From assembly GCA_015056175.1 (NCBI GenBank), contig SVGT01000014.1, positions 1 through 45,848 of the forward strand: a stretch of 45,848 bases of DNA. The letters run 5' to 3'. Both the position numbers and the translations under genes were made by a program. Shown one piece after another: positions 24,907 through 33,975 of the stretch (positions are counted from its first letter, which is position 1; each line of letters starts with the position of its first letter). This DNA comes from Clostridiales bacterium. GTDB taxonomy: Bacteria > Bacillota > Clostridia > Christensenellales > Aristaeellaceae. Below the pieces are notes generated by a model. The model was not told where the DNA came from. It ran no database searches and saw nothing but the letters and a program-made list of their open reading frames with translations.

Positions 24907-25827
24907 TCATTCAATAATCGTTTGATTGATGCCGTGACCGCGCAGATAATCCTGCGCCTTCATACGCTTTCCGCCCTGTGCCTGCAGTTCAATGATGCGC
25001 AGGGCCTTGTCCCCCGCCGCGATCACCAGGCCCTGCCTGGCGTCGGCGCACAGCACAGTGCCGGGAGCGGCGGTCATATCTGCAACTTCTGCCTTCCACA
25101 CCTTCATGGGGGCGCCCTCCACCATCATGTAGGAGCAGGGCCAGGGATCAAAGGCACGCACCTGATTGCACAGTTCCTGTGCGCTCTTACGAAAATCCAT
25201 CAGGCCCATTTCCTTTTTCAGCATGGGATAATAGCTCATTTTGCTTTCATCCTGCTTTTCCCGGGGGCAGACGCCTTTTTCAAGCTTGTCCAGGGTATCG
25301 ATCAGCAGTTCTGCGCCGATCAAAGCCAGCTTTTCCGTCAGCGTGGCGGTGGTATCGCTTTCTTCGATCACGCACTCCCGCTTTTGCAGAATATCGCCGG
25401 TATCGATGCCCTTATCCGTCAGCATGGTGGTAACGCCCGTCACCTTTTCGCCTTTCAGCAGGCACCAGTTGATGGGGCTGGAGCCGCGGTATTCGGGCAG
25501 CAGGGAGGCATGCACGTTCACCGTGCCCATTTTAGGGATATCCAGCACCTCCTGGGACAAAATCTGTCCGAAGGCCGCCGTCACGCACACGTCGGGCGCC
25601 AGCGCGCGCAGATCCTCTACGCCGTCCACGCGGATCTTCTGGGGCTGATATACGGGAATATTGTTTTCCAGCGCCACCAGCTTGACAGGCGAGGGCGTCA
25701 GCTTTTTGCCGCGTCCGCTAGGCTTATCCGGCTGGGTAAACACGCCCACCACCTGATGGCCGGCTGCGATCAGCGCTCTGAGGGACGGCACGCCGTACTC
25801 CGGCGTACCCATGAACACGACGCGCAT
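24907..25827 (-). CDS. fmt: Methionyl-tRNA formyltransferase
   Basis: Formylates initiator Met-tRNA with 10-formyl-tetrahydrofolate. The product is 306 residues. The formyl-transfer domain carries HASLLPEYRGSSPINW starting at 106, with the Asn in TVNVH and the later Asp in DTGDIL. A C-terminal OB-like domain follows (about 205-300). The ATG is 3 bases after the def stop, with GGAGGAA inside the end of def. Paired with def, it forms the formylation/deformylation cycle. Confidence 0.97.
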   Translation of the reverse strand: MRVVFMGTPEYGVPSLRALIAAGHQVVGVFTQPDKPSGRGKKLTPSPVKLVALENNIPVYQPQKIRVDGVEDLRALAPDVCVTAAFGQILSQEVLDIPKMGTVNVHASLLPEYRGSSPINWCLLKGEKVTGVTTMLTDKGIDTGDILQKRECVIEESDTTATLTEKLALIGAELLIDTLDKLEKGVCPREKQDESKMSYYPMLKKEMGLMDFRKSAQELCNQVRAFDPWPCSYMMVEGAPMKVWKAEVADMTAAPGTVLCADARQGLVIAAGDKALRIIELQAQGGKRMKAQDYLRGHGINQTIIE

Positions 25828-25830
25828 GCC

Positions 25831-26301
25831 TTATTCCTCCTCATCCTCATCGTCGGCAAAGATCTCGTGATCCATCTTGTCTACGTAGATCACGCCGTCC
25901 AGATGGTCGATCTCGTGGCACAGGGCGCGGGCCATAAAGCCTTCGCCCGTCAGTTCAAAATGCTTGCCGTTGCGGTCCTGGGCACGGACGGTCACCTTGT
26001 TGGGACGCACCACATAGCCCTGACGGCCGGGCACGCTGAGACAGCCCTCGGGGCCGGCCTGCTCGCCTTCTACGGCGATGATCTCAGGGTTGACAAGTTC
26101 CACCAGTCCTTCGCCGATATCGATGACCACCACGCGGCGCAGAATGCCCACCTGCGGCGCGGCAAGACCCACACCCTCTGCCTTGTACATGGTTTCCGCC
26201 ATGTCACGCAGCAGCAGCCACAGGCGCAAATCAAATTTCTGCATGGGTTTGCTCTGCTTGCGCAGCACCTCGTCACCCAGTTTTACAATCTTGCGAACCA
26301 T
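25831..26301 (-). CDS. def: Peptide deformylase
   Basis: Metal-dependent enzyme that removes the formyl group from nascent proteins. The product is 156 residues. The three motifs are intact: GVGLAAPQ at 43-50, EGCLS at 85-89 and HEIDH at 129-133. EGCLS and a short acidic tail (ADDEDEEE) fit a Clostridia type I enzyme. The ATG has AGGAGG upstream, and the gene lies 11 bases after priA. Confidence 0.97.
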   Translation of the reverse strand: MVRKIVKLGDEVLRKQSKPMQKFDLRLWLLLRDMAETMYKAEGVGLAAPQVGILRRVVVIDIGEGLVELVNPEIIAVEGEQAGPEGCLSVPGRQGYVVRPNKVTVRAQDRNGKHFELTGEGFMARALCHEIDHLDGVIYVDKMDHEIFADDEDEEE

Positions 26302-26312
26302 TTGGTATCCTC

Positions 26313-28571
26313 CTATGCCAGCGACGCGGGATCGATCTCCAGCGCGGCATTTACGCCGCTTTCGCCGGTCTTTTCGTTGTTTTCCTGCACCAGCTGCTGC
26401 ATTTTTTCCAGCAGCCTGTCCGTATCCGGATGGTTGAGCAGCTTGGTCAGCACATGCGCTCTGAAGCGGTTCTGGATGCGCTGGATGGGCGCATAATCCG
26501 CCCGCATGAAAAAGAGCCGTTTTTTGAGCATGGGCTTGACCTGCAAAAACTGCGCCATCTCATCCCGCATTTTTTCCGCGCAGTGCAGCACTTTTTCGGC
26601 GCTTTCGCCCTCCAGCAGGATGCGGGCCATGCGGGTAAAGGGCGGGTAAAGGTCCTTCCTTCTGCGGGCAAACTCCTCGTTGAAAAAGGCGCGGTAATCC
26701 TGCTGCGCCGCAGCTGCGATGGCGTAATGCTCCGGCTTGTAGGTCTGGATGACCACCTCGCCGGGCACGTCGCCGCGGCCGGCTCTGCCCGCTACCTGCA
26801 CAAGCAATTGGTACGCCCGCTCAGGCGACCTGTAATCGGGCAAGTTCAGCGTCAAATCCGCCAGCACCGCGCCCACCAGCGTCACATTGGGAAAATCCAG
26901 CCCCTTGGCGATCATCTGCGTGCCGATCAAGATCTGCGCCTGACGGGCGCGGAAGCGGCTGAGCAAATCAAAATGGGCGTTGCGGCCTTTGGTGGTATCC
27001 ACGTCCATACGGATGATGCCCACGTCCGGGAAGATCTTTTTGATCTCCTCCTCCACCTTCTGCGTACCCACGCCGCAGGCGCGGATATATTCGCTGCCGC
27101 AGGAGGGACATTCCCCCGGCATGGACATGGAATAGCCGCAGTAATGGCAGTGGAGCATGTGATCGGTGGCATGCAGCGTCATGCTCACGTCGCACTGGGG
27201 GCATTTGATGCTTTCGCCGCACTTGCGGCAGTTCACAAAGGGCGCATAGCCGCGCCGGTTGATAAACAGCATAGCCTGCTGGCCGCTTTCGATGCAGCTC
27301 TTCAGCCTGTCCAGCAAAAGCTTTGAAAACATGCCCCGGTTGCCCATCTGCAATTCATGCCGCATGTCCACAATGTTCACATGAGGCATGGGCCTTTCAT
27401 GCACGCGATGGGGCATTTCCAGCAGCACATAATCGCCCCTGCGGGCCATGGCATAGCTGTAAATGCTGGGCGTGGCGCTGGATAAAAGCAGCACGCCGCC
27501 CTCTCTTTTCACGCGGGAAAGCGCCATCTCCCGGGCGTCGTACTGGGGAAAATGATCGGAAAGATAGGTTTGCTCATGCTCCTCATCCACGATCACCGCG
27601 CCCAGATTCCGGACGGGCGCAAAGACCGCCGAGCGGGCGCCGATCACGATGCGGGCCTGACCCAGACGGATGCGCCGCCATTCGTCAAACCTTTCGCCGG
27701 GCGTCAGGCGGGAATGGAGCACCGCCATATCATCTCCGAAGCGGGAGCGAAAATAGCGAATCATCTGCGGCGTGAGCACAATTTCGGGAACCAGCAATAT
27801 CACGTCCCGGCCAAGGGACAAAACCTCCCTGGTCAGACGGACGAACACTTCCGTTTTTCCCGATCCCGTAACGCCGTGGAGGAGATAGGTATTCTTTCCT
27901 GCGCGCTTGCGTACGGCGCTTTTGAGCTCCAGGAGTACCTCTTCCTGCTCCTCTGTAAGCGGCGGATCCTCCACCGGTTTTACGTCGCGCACGCTTTCCG
28001 GCGCGCGCAGCACTTCCCGCTCAAAGGAGCGCACCAATTCTTTTTCAATGAGGTAATCAAGGGGCGGACGCACGTTTTTAACCAGTGCGCGGATCTCCTC
28101 CAGCGGATGGATTCCGCCGTCTGCAAGCGCCGTCAGAATCACCTTGCGGCTGGCTGCACGCCCCTGCTTGTCAATAGCCTCTTCCACCATTTCGGGCGGG
28201 AAATTCAATTGCAGGCAGGTTTCGGTTTTCACCTTCACCCTGCCGCCGCGCATCTGGGCAGGCAGCATCAGCCTGAGCGCCTCGCACAGCGGGCAGTGGG
28301 TTTTGCTTTTGATCTCCTGCGCCAGTTCCATCAGCTGGGGCAGCAGCGCCGGATAGTTTTCCAGGGGCGCGATGATATCCTTGATGCGGCTTTCATCGTA
28401 ATCCGCCGTTTCCTTCAGGCGGATGATGAAGCCTTCCTTCTCTCTAAAACCAAAGGGCACGCGCACCCGCGAGCCCTGAAAAAGCATGCTTGAAAAGGCG
28501 TCGGGCACGCGGTAGGTAAACACGCGGTCCACCTGCTCGGAGGCGATATCCACGATGACCTCTGCGTACAA
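26313..28571 (-). CDS. priA: Primosomal protein N' (replication restart helicase)
   Basis: 3'-5' helicase that reloads the replisome at collapsed forks. The product is 752 residues. An N-terminal 3' DNA-binding domain is followed by a winged-helix region. Walker A GVTGSGKT lies at 233-240 and DEEH at 329-332. A zinc-binding block of four CxxC pairs inserts between the helicase lobes ([23 protein letters not shown]). [13 protein letters not shown] is motif VI. The start appears to be TTG at 28569-28571 with a GGAAGGG region upstream; no suitable ATG is nearby. It is 33 bases after coaBC. Confidence 0.95.
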   Translation of the reverse strand: MYAEVIVDIASEQVDRVFTYRVPDAFSSMLFQGSRVRVPFGFREKEGFIIRLKETADYDESRIKDIIAPLENYPALLPQLMELAQEIKSKTHCPLCEALRLMLPAQMRGGRVKVKTETCLQLNFPPEMVEEAIDKQGRAASRKVILTALADGGIHPLEEIRALVKNVRPPLDYLIEKELVRSFEREVLRAPESVRDVKPVEDPPLTEEQEEVLLELKSAVRKRAGKNTYLLHGVTGSGKTEVFVRLTREVLSLGRDVILLVPEIVLTPQMIRYFRSRFGDDMAVLHSRLTPGERFDEWRRIRLGQARIVIGARSAVFAPVRNLGAVIVDEEHEQTYLSDHFPQYDAREMALSRVKREGGVLLLSSATPSIYSYAMARRGDYVLLEMPHRVHERPMPHVNIVDMRHELQMGNRGMFSKLLLDRLKSCIESGQQAMLFINRRGYAPFVNCRKCGESIKCPQCDVSMTLHATDHMLHCHYCGYSMSMPGECPSCGSEYIRACGVGTQKVEEEIKKIFPDVGIIRMDVDTTKGRNAHFDLLSRFRARQAQILIGTQMIAKGLDFPNVTLVGAVLADLTLNLPDYRSPERAYQLLVQVAGRAGRGDVPGEVVIQTYKPEHYAIAAAAQQDYRAFFNEEFARRRKDLYPPFTRMARILLEGESAEKVLHCAEKMRDEMAQFLQVKPMLKKRLFFMRADYAPIQRIQNRFRAHVLTKLLNHPDTDRLLEKMQQLVQENNEKTGESGVNAALEIDPASLA

Positions 28572-28604
28572 GACCCTTCCCCCTTCCGCATGCAGCAGTA
28601 TTTG

Positions 28605-29810
28605 TTACTGTTTGAAAAGCTCCATGGCGCGTGTGAGCAGCGCATGGGCTGCGTCCTTCTTGCTCATCAGTTCAAGGGGGCGCACGTCCTCCCGCGTGAT
28701 CAGCGTGATGGCGTTCTGATCCACGTCAAAGCCCGCGTCCGTGCGGCTCACGTCATTGGCGCAGATCATGTCCAGGTTCTTTTTCGCAAGCTTTTTCTGT
28801 GCATTTTCCAGCACATGCTCCGTTTCCGCAGCAAAGCCCACCAGCACCTGACCGGCACGCTTTTTACTGCCCACCATGGCAGCCACGTCCGGCGTTTCGC
28901 GCAGCGTCAGCACAAAATCCTCGCCTTTTTGCTTTTTGATCTTCTGATCGGCCACCGTATCCGGCGTATAATCCGCAGGCGCGGCGGACTGAACGATCAG
29001 ATCCTGCTCCTCGCAGAGCGCTTCCATGGCATTGTACAGATCCATGGTGGACTGCACGGAAACCACCCTGACGCCGGCGGGCGGCGTCAAATTAACGGGC
29101 CCCGTGACCAGCGTCACCCGGGCGCCGCGTTTGACGGCAGCTTCCGCGATGGCGTAGCCCATTTTGCCGCTGGAGCGGTTGGTGATAAAGCGCACAGGGT
29201 CCAGCATTTCCCTTGTGGGGCCTGCTGTGACCAGCACCTTTTTGCCCTCCATATCCAGCACGGGACAGAGCATATCCACGCATACGCCGCAGATCTTTTC
29301 CGCCTCGCTCATACGGCCCATGCCGCTGTCGCCGCAGGCCAGATATCCGCCCTCGGGGCCCACAAAGTGTACGCCGCGGGAGGCAAGAATCTGCATATTG
29401 TGCCGGGTGGCCGCATTATCCCACATGCCGGTATTCATGGCAGGCGCCACCAGAATGGGCGCTTTGGTTGCAAGTACGGTGGTAGAGAGCATATCATCCG
29501 CAATGCCGTGCGCCATTTTGGCGCAGATATTGGCCGTGGCAGGGGCGATGACAAACAGATCCGCCCGCTTGGCCAGGGACACATGTTCCACTTCCCACGT
29601 GCCTTCCCGCTTGAAGGTATCCGTCACCACAGGGTGGTTGGACAGCGTTTCAAAGGTCAGAGGAGCGACGAATTCACAGGCGTTCTTCGTCATCACCACG
29701 TACACGTCGGCGCCGGCCTTGCGCAGACGGGAGGTCAGTTCGCAGGCCTTATAGACCGCGATGCCGCCCGTCACGCCCAGCACCACGCATTTTCCTTCCA
29801 GCGGACGCAT
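28605..29810 (-). CDS. coaBC: Bifunctional phosphopantothenoylcysteine decarboxylase/synthetase
   Basis: Joins cysteine to phosphopantothenate and decarboxylates the product, two consecutive steps of coenzyme A synthesis. The product is 401 residues. The CoaC half has GVTGGIAVYK, the active-site His in VEHVSLAKRADL, APAMNTGMWDN and the cysteine lid LACGDSGMGRM. The CoaB half has NRSSGKMGYAIAEA and a lysine cluster KIKKQK. The ATG at 29808-29810 has GAGG 10 bases upstream; a TTG overlapping the rpoZ stop is the alternative. Confidence 0.95.
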   Translation of the reverse strand: MRPLEGKCVVLGVTGGIAVYKACELTSRLRKAGADVYVVMTKNACEFVAPLTFETLSNHPVVTDTFKREGTWEVEHVSLAKRADLFVIAPATANICAKMAHGIADDMLSTTVLATKAPILVAPAMNTGMWDNAATRHNMQILASRGVHFVGPEGGYLACGDSGMGRMSEAEKICGVCVDMLCPVLDMEGKKVLVTAGPTREMLDPVRFITNRSSGKMGYAIAEAAVKRGARVTLVTGPVNLTPPAGVRVVSVQSTMDLYNAMEALCEEQDLIVQSAAPADYTPDTVADQKIKKQKGEDFVLTLRETPDVAAMVGSKKRAGQVLVGFAAETEHVLENAQKKLAKKNLDMICANDVSRTDAGFDVDQNAITLITREDVRPLELMSKKDAAHALLTRAMELFKQ

Positions 29811-29812
29811 GA

Positions 29813-30028
29813 TCAATCTTCCTCGTCTTCCAGGTTGCGATGGAAGGAAAGCAGACCGCGGCTGATCTCTTCCACAGCGATGGACACAGGCTGGCGATCC
29901 TTGGGAGCGATGAGGGGCTGAGCGCCGGCCACCAGCTCGCGGGCGCGCTTGGAGGATTCCACCACCAGCGTATAGCGGCAGTCGGCTTTCTTCACCAGTT
30001 CATTGATGGGGGGCTGATTCAAAGGCAT
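29813..30028 (-). CDS. rpoZ: RNA polymerase omega subunit
   Basis: Small subunit that assists RNA polymerase assembly. The product is 71 residues. NQPPINELVKKADCRYTLV and SKRARELVAG match the conserved first half, and PVSIAVEEI the second. The acidic tail LEDEED is typical. The ATG has AGGAGG upstream. Position between gmk and coaBC is the standard Firmicute order. Confidence 0.93.
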   Translation of the reverse strand: MPLNQPPINELVKKADCRYTLVVESSKRARELVAGAQPLIAPKDRQPVSIAVEEISRGLLSFHRNLEDEED

Positions 30029-30069
30029 ATGTTCATTCCTCCTGAAATTGATAGTACATTTATTTGCAT

Positions 30070-30086
30070 GCGCAGTTTGTCTGCGC
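30070..30086 (-). other. Small hairpin in the gmk-rpoZ gap
   Basis: GCGCAG (30070-30075) pairs with CTGCGC (30081-30086) around a 5-base loop. No U-tract follows on the minus strand, so a processing or attenuation role is more likely than termination. Confidence 0.35.
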
Positions 30087-30096
30087 GGATGCGCCG

Positions 30097-30708
30097 TTAT
30101 TCAACAATGGGAAAATAGCGGGTGGTGCGCTGCTTTTCGCCTTCCACGATGGCTTTGAGCAGGGAAAAGGCCTTCTGCTTGCCTTCCTCACCGTCGCCGT
30201 TGACCACCACGTACTGATACACGCCCATCTGCTCTATTTCGCCTTTGGCGTTATTGAGCCTGCGCTCCACCTCTTCGGGCTTTTCCGTATTGCGGGCAGC
30301 CAGGCGCTCGCGGAGCGCAGCGTAGCTGGGCGGCAGGATAAAGATGCTCACGCAGTCCGGGCACTTGCGGATCACTTCCTTGGCGCCCTGCGGATCGATA
30401 TCCAGAATCACGTTATAGCCCTTCTCGATCAAGTCCTCAATGGGCTTGCGGGGCGTGCCGTAGCGGTTGGCATGGACGGTGGCATGCTCCAGAAGCGCGT
30501 CCTCCCGGATCAGTTCATCGTACTGCTCATTGTTGACAAAATAGTAGTGCACGCCTTCCTGTTCATAGTCTCTGGGCGCTCTGGTCGTCACAGACACCGA
30601 AAAGCGCAGCGACGGATCGCTCTCCATCAGCATGCTGCACAGGGTACCCTTACCCGTACCGGAGGGACCCGAAATCACAAGCAGCATTCCGCGTCGTTTT
30701 TCCTGCAT
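30097..30708 (-). CDS. gmk: Guanylate kinase
   Basis: Converts GMP to GDP with ATP. The product is 203 residues. The P-loop SGPSGTGKG lies at 13-21. TTRAPRDYEQEGVHYYFV is the GMP-binding segment, and ILDIDPQGA the second nucleotide-contact motif. Length and order are normal. The ATG is at 30706-30708, 40 bases after yicC. The remA gene that often lies between yicC and gmk in Firmicutes is absent from that gap. Confidence 0.97.
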   Translation of the reverse strand: MQEKRRGMLLVISGPSGTGKGTLCSMLMESDPSLRFSVSVTTRAPRDYEQEGVHYYFVNNEQYDELIREDALLEHATVHANRYGTPRKPIEDLIEKGYNVILDIDPQGAKEVIRKCPDCVSIFILPPSYAALRERLAARNTEKPEEVERRLNNAKGEIEQMGVYQYVVVNGDGEEGKQKAFSLLKAIVEGEKQRTTRYFPIVE

Positions 30709-30748
30709 ATCCCAATCCCCTCTTTCGTGTCAATGTGCGTATATCGCG

Positions 30749-31621
30749 TTATTCCACGTTCTGCACCTGCTCGCGCAGTTTTTCGATCTCGCTCTTGGCG
30801 GCCACCACGCACTTGGTGATGCGGGCGTCGGAGGCCTTGGAGCCGATGGTGTTTACTTCGCGGTTCATCTCCTGCACCAGGAAATCCAGCTTGCGGCCGG
30901 CTTCGCCCTTTTGCGCCATCACCTGACGGGTCTGGGCAATGTGGGAGGAAAGGCGGCTCAGCTCTTCGTCGATGGCGCAGTGATCGGCCATCAGCGCCAC
31001 TTCCTGCGCAAGGCGCTGCTCGTCCAGATCATTGACCTGCATGTCCTTCAGGCGGGCAAGCAGCTTTTCCTGATACAAAAGGGGCACTTCGGGCGCCAGC
31101 TTTGCGATGACGGCTACCTGCTCCTCCATCAGCTTCAGATGCTCGGACAAATCCTGATACAGCGCTTCACCCTCCCGGGTACGCATTTCCACCATCTGGA
31201 CAAGGGCGCATTCGGCAGCCTTTTGAAGGAGCTCCAGCACCTTTTCCTGATCGTCCTGAGCCACTTCCACCGTGACCACGTCCGGAAGCTGGGCGTAGAA
31301 GGATGCTTTGCAGTCGTCCTCCGCGCCGGTTGCAAGGCACAGTTGCTTTACCGCATCGCGGTACTGCATGGCAAGGGCTTCATCCACACGCACGGTGCGG
31401 GCGTCCTGACGGGTGTTCTGGTAGTTGACGAACACGTCCACATGGCCGCGCCTCAGATAGCGGCCGATGGTCTTGCGCAGCGCATCCTCCGCAAAGGAAA
31501 GCGCCCGGGGCAAACGGCAGGAGATATCCAGAAAGCGGTGGTTGACCGATTTCAATTCCACCGTGATCTCGCGTCCGTCCTCAGCCAGTTGAACTTTTCC
31601 GTAACCCGTCATGCTCAGCAT
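30749..31621 (-). CDS. yicC: YicC family endoribonuclease
   Basis: Member of the YicC (YloC) family, shown in other bacteria to cleave RNA endonucleolytically. The product is 290 residues. The conserved N terminus MLSMTGYG, the SVNHRFLDISCRLP segment and the C-terminal block KLDFLVQEMNREVNTIGSKA are all present. The ATG at 31619-31621 has AGGGGGA 8 bases upstream. It is the first gene of the superoperon. Confidence 0.93.
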   Translation of the reverse strand: MLSMTGYGKVQLAEDGREITVELKSVNHRFLDISCRLPRALSFAEDALRKTIGRYLRRGHVDVFVNYQNTRQDARTVRVDEALAMQYRDAVKQLCLATGAEDDCKASFYAQLPDVVTVEVAQDDQEKVLELLQKAAECALVQMVEMRTREGEALYQDLSEHLKLMEEQVAVIAKLAPEVPLLYQEKLLARLKDMQVNDLDEQRLAQEVALMADHCAIDEELSRLSSHIAQTRQVMAQKGEAGRKLDFLVQEMNREVNTIGSKASDARITKCVVAAKSEIEKLREQVQNVE

Positions 31622-31648
31622 AGTGAAAATCCCCCTTTTAACCTATTG

Positions 31649-31677
31649 ATTATATCACGCTTTTGCGGGGATGAAAA
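31649..31677 (-). promoter_or_regulatory. Promoter of the yicC-to-hisS superoperon
   Basis: Extended -10 TGATATAAT (TATAAT at 31649-31654) with a fair -35 TTTTCA (31672-31677) at 17 bases. It is the only clear promoter I found for the following 15 genes. Confidence 0.75.
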
Positions 31678-31701
31678 GGTTTTTTTGCATAATTGGCATA
31701 C

Positions 31702-31724
31702 AAAAAGCGGCGCCCGTGCGCCGC
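31702..31724 (-). terminator. Intrinsic terminator after the corrinoid activator gene
   Basis: A perfect 7-pair GC stem (GCGGCGC/GCGCCGC, 31707-31713 and 31718-31724) with a 4-base loop, then TTTTT on the minus strand. Confidence 0.92.
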
Positions 31725-31729
31725 AATGC

Positions 31730-33187
31730 TTATTCAAACAGCATACATTCCATAAAGTTTTCGGTAAAGGCAGGATTGCCGCCCAGGTTGACCGTCCGGG
31801 CCAATTGGCACAGCTTCTTCGCGTCGTCCCCGTAATCCCGGTTGAGCAGCAGCATATGCGCGCCGCTGAGCGCCGCATTGCCAAGCACCACCGTTTTTTG
31901 CACCAGTTCTTCGGGAATCAGGCCGATCTTCGCAGCGCTATTCAAATTCAGATGCGCGCCAAAGCCGCCCGCCAGGTACATCCGGTCGATGTCCTTTGCG
32001 GTAACGCCCTCTTCGTCCATCAGCGTTTTGATGCCGGCGGCAATGGCGCCCTTGGCCAATTGGATGCTGCGGATATCCTGCGCGCTGAGATACACCCGGT
32101 CGGTAATGTACAGTTCATCCTCGTCCGCCGCGCCCGTTTCATCCACCTGTTCCGTTTCAAGCATCGCCGCCATGGCGTCGATGATGCCGGAGCCGCAGAG
32201 ACCCACAGCCTTTTCGCCGCCGATGGCAGTGTGCAGGATCTTTCCGTCCTCCACCCACACCTTGTCGATGGCTCCCTTCACGCTGCCAAGCCCCATTTCG
32301 ATGCCGCCGCCCTCAAAGGCAGGGCCCGCCGCCGTGGCGCTGACCAGCAGCTTTCCGTCCTTCCACAGGGCAATTTCGCCGTTGGTGCCCACGTCAATGA
32401 GCAGCACGGTATCCGTGGTATGCAGCACGTCGGCGGCAAGCAGCGCACAGGTGATATCCGCGCCCACAAAAGCGCTCATGCAGGGCGGGTATATATTCTC
32501 CCCTTCCCGGCAGCCAAAGAGACAGTCCGCCTCAAAGGGCGCCCGGGAAAGCGTGACGGGATCTTTTCCGGTGTAGAGATACAGCATGGTGGTATTGCCG
32601 GTGATCACCCGCACGTCGCAGGCAGGAATACCCTGCTCCCGGCACATGGAAAGGATCATCCCGTCCACCGCATCCCTGATCAGCCTTTCGAGTATCTCAC
32701 TCTTCCCCGCCATCGCCGCCTCCATGCGGCCGATCACGTCCGCAGCGATGCTGCGCTGAGGATTTTCCATGCTCCTTGTGCCCAGCACACGGCCGGCGGC
32801 AAGGTCGATCAGGCGCACGGCCACCGTGGTGGTGCCGATATCCACAGCAGAGCCGATCTTCCCCTCCACAGGGTTCAGGGAAAACGCAGGCATCACGCCG
32901 TCCGACTGGATGTGGAGCATGGTTTCCTCGTCCACCCACACCTGTGCATCGCCAAGCAATTTTGCCTGACAGCTGAGACGCAGCCCACAGGGAAGCTCCC
33001 TTTCCGCCTCCGTCCGGGGCGACAGCGCGCCTTCCATCTTCATCATGCATTTTTTGCACGTGCCCCTGCCGCCGCAGGGATGTTTGGCCTGTACCCCGTT
33101 GTCCATAAGCACCCGGCTCACCGTTTTTTCGCCCTCGAACACGATCTCGCGCACAGTTCCCTTTTCCGTCACCAGCAATCTGGGCAT
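31730..33187 (-). CDS. ATP-dependent reductive activator of corrinoid protein (RACo/RamA-like)
   Basis: The product is 485 residues. An N-terminal plant-type 2Fe-2S domain has cysteines at 38, 44, 47 and 73 (HPCGGRGTCKKC and RLSC). The C-terminal ASKHA (actin-like) ATPase region has AVDIGTTTVAVRLIDL, LLIDVGTNGEIAL, AGPAFEGGGIEMG and YLAGGFGAHLN. Such proteins use ATP to drive uphill reduction of inactive Co(II) corrinoid to Co(I). The ATG at 33185-33187 follows GGAGG closely; a longer frame to 33334 would pass through the upstream terminator. It lies 58 bases after the corrinoid protein, its probable substrate, across an intrinsic terminator. Confidence 0.9.
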   Translation of the reverse strand: MPRLLVTEKGTVREIVFEGEKTVSRVLMDNGVQAKHPCGGRGTCKKCMMKMEGALSPRTEAERELPCGLRLSCQAKLLGDAQVWVDEETMLHIQSDGVMPAFSLNPVEGKIGSAVDIGTTTVAVRLIDLAAGRVLGTRSMENPQRSIAADVIGRMEAAMAGKSEILERLIRDAVDGMILSMCREQGIPACDVRVITGNTTMLYLYTGKDPVTLSRAPFEADCLFGCREGENIYPPCMSAFVGADITCALLAADVLHTTDTVLLIDVGTNGEIALWKDGKLLVSATAAGPAFEGGGIEMGLGSVKGAIDKVWVEDGKILHTAIGGEKAVGLCGSGIIDAMAAMLETEQVDETGAADEDELYITDRVYLSAQDIRSIQLAKGAIAAGIKTLMDEEGVTAKDIDRMYLAGGFGAHLNLNSAAKIGLIPEELVQKTVVLGNAALSGAHMLLLNRDYGDDAKKLCQLARTVNLGGNPAFTENFMECMLFE

Positions 33188-33201
33188 AGTTCCTCCATTG
33201 C

Positions 33202-33227
33202 AAAAAACCGGACGCAAAAGCGCCCGG
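33202..33227 (-). terminator. Intrinsic terminator between the corrinoid protein and its activator
   Basis: An 8-pair stem (33208-33215 with 33220-33227, one G-T) with a TTTT loop, followed by six T on the minus strand. It lies 18 bases past the corrinoid protein stop and just before the activator's ribosome site. No separate promoter for the activator is visible in the gap, so read-through is likely partial. Confidence 0.88.
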
Positions 33228-33245
33228 CAGGATTGATTTACACTT

Positions 33246-33887
33246 TTACGCCAGCTGAGCGCAGAATTCCACCGCGGCGTCCGCAGCGCTGGCAGCGTCG
33301 GAGGTGTACTTGTCCGCGCCGATCTGCTGAGCAAAGGCTTCGGTGACGGGGGCGCCGCCCACCATGATCTTCACCTGATCACGAATGCCCTGCTTCTGGG
33401 CTTCCTTCACCACGTCGCCCATCACGGACATGGTGGTGGTCAGAAGTGCGGAGCAGCAGATCACCTGGCAGTTCTGTTCCTTGGCGGCGGCGACGAAATC
33501 TTCAGGCGCCACGTCGGTCCCCAGATCCACCACTTCAAGACCCTTGCCTTCCATCATCATCTTGACCAGGTTCTTGCCGATATCGTGCAGATCGCCCTTC
33601 ACGGTGCCGATGCACACGCGGCCGCTGGCCTTCACGCCTTCGGCGGTCAGATAGGGCTTGAGCACGGCGGTACCCTTGTTCATGGCGCGGGCAGCCACCA
33701 GCACTTCAGGCACGAACACTTCGTTGTTCTTGAACTTTTCGCCGATGATATTCATGCCGTGGAGCATACCCTGCTCCAGAATATCCTTGGCGGGGATCTT
33801 TTCGTTGATGGCCTGTTCCACCAGAGCCACCACGTCCTTGGCCTTGCCGCGCTGCAGGGCGGCGCTGATATCATTCAAAATCTGCAT
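33246..33887 (-). CDS. Methyltransferase corrinoid (B12-binding) protein
   Basis: The product is 213 residues. A helical cap domain (about 1-85, with NNEVFVPEVLVAARAMNKG) is followed by a Rossmann-like B12 domain. GDLHDIGKN at 98-106 supplies the cobalt-ligand His101, followed by DLGTDV and IMVGGAPV. This matches the MtbC/MttC/MtgC type of methyl carrier that works with a substrate methyltransferase such as MttB, MtaB or MtgB. None is in the window, so the methyl donor is unknown. The ATG at 33885-33887 follows GAGGTG, and the gene has its own promoter. Confidence 0.93.
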   Translation of the reverse strand: MQILNDISAALQRGKAKDVVALVEQAINEKIPAKDILEQGMLHGMNIIGEKFKNNEVFVPEVLVAARAMNKGTAVLKPYLTAEGVKASGRVCIGTVKGDLHDIGKNLVKMMMEGKGLEVVDLGTDVAPEDFVAAAKEQNCQVICCSALLTTTMSVMGDVVKEAQKQGIRDQVKIMVGGAPVTEAFAQQIGADKYTSDAASAADAAVEFCAQLA

Positions 33888-33917
33888 ACAAAATCACCTC
33901 ATCCGGTTGATGGCCTT

Positions 33918-33926
33918 ATTATAACA
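33918..33926 (-). promoter_or_regulatory. Extended -10 promoter of the corrinoid protein gene
   Basis: TGTTATAAT on the minus strand; no good -35 at the right distance. It lies 31 bases before the ATG. Confidence 0.6.
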
Positions 33927-33975
33927 TCTTTGTTTCCAAAACACTATTCCCTTTTGATAATTTTTCTGCGGAATT

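Noticed and set aside
28590-29921. Plus-strand open frame opposite coaBC
   Set aside because: Shadow frame; coaBC on the minus strand has all its motifs and a proper ribosome site.
33188-33334. N-terminal extension of the corrinoid activator to 33334
   Set aside because: It would run through an intrinsic terminator and overlap the carrier gene; the ATG at 33187 starts at the 2Fe-2S domain as expected.
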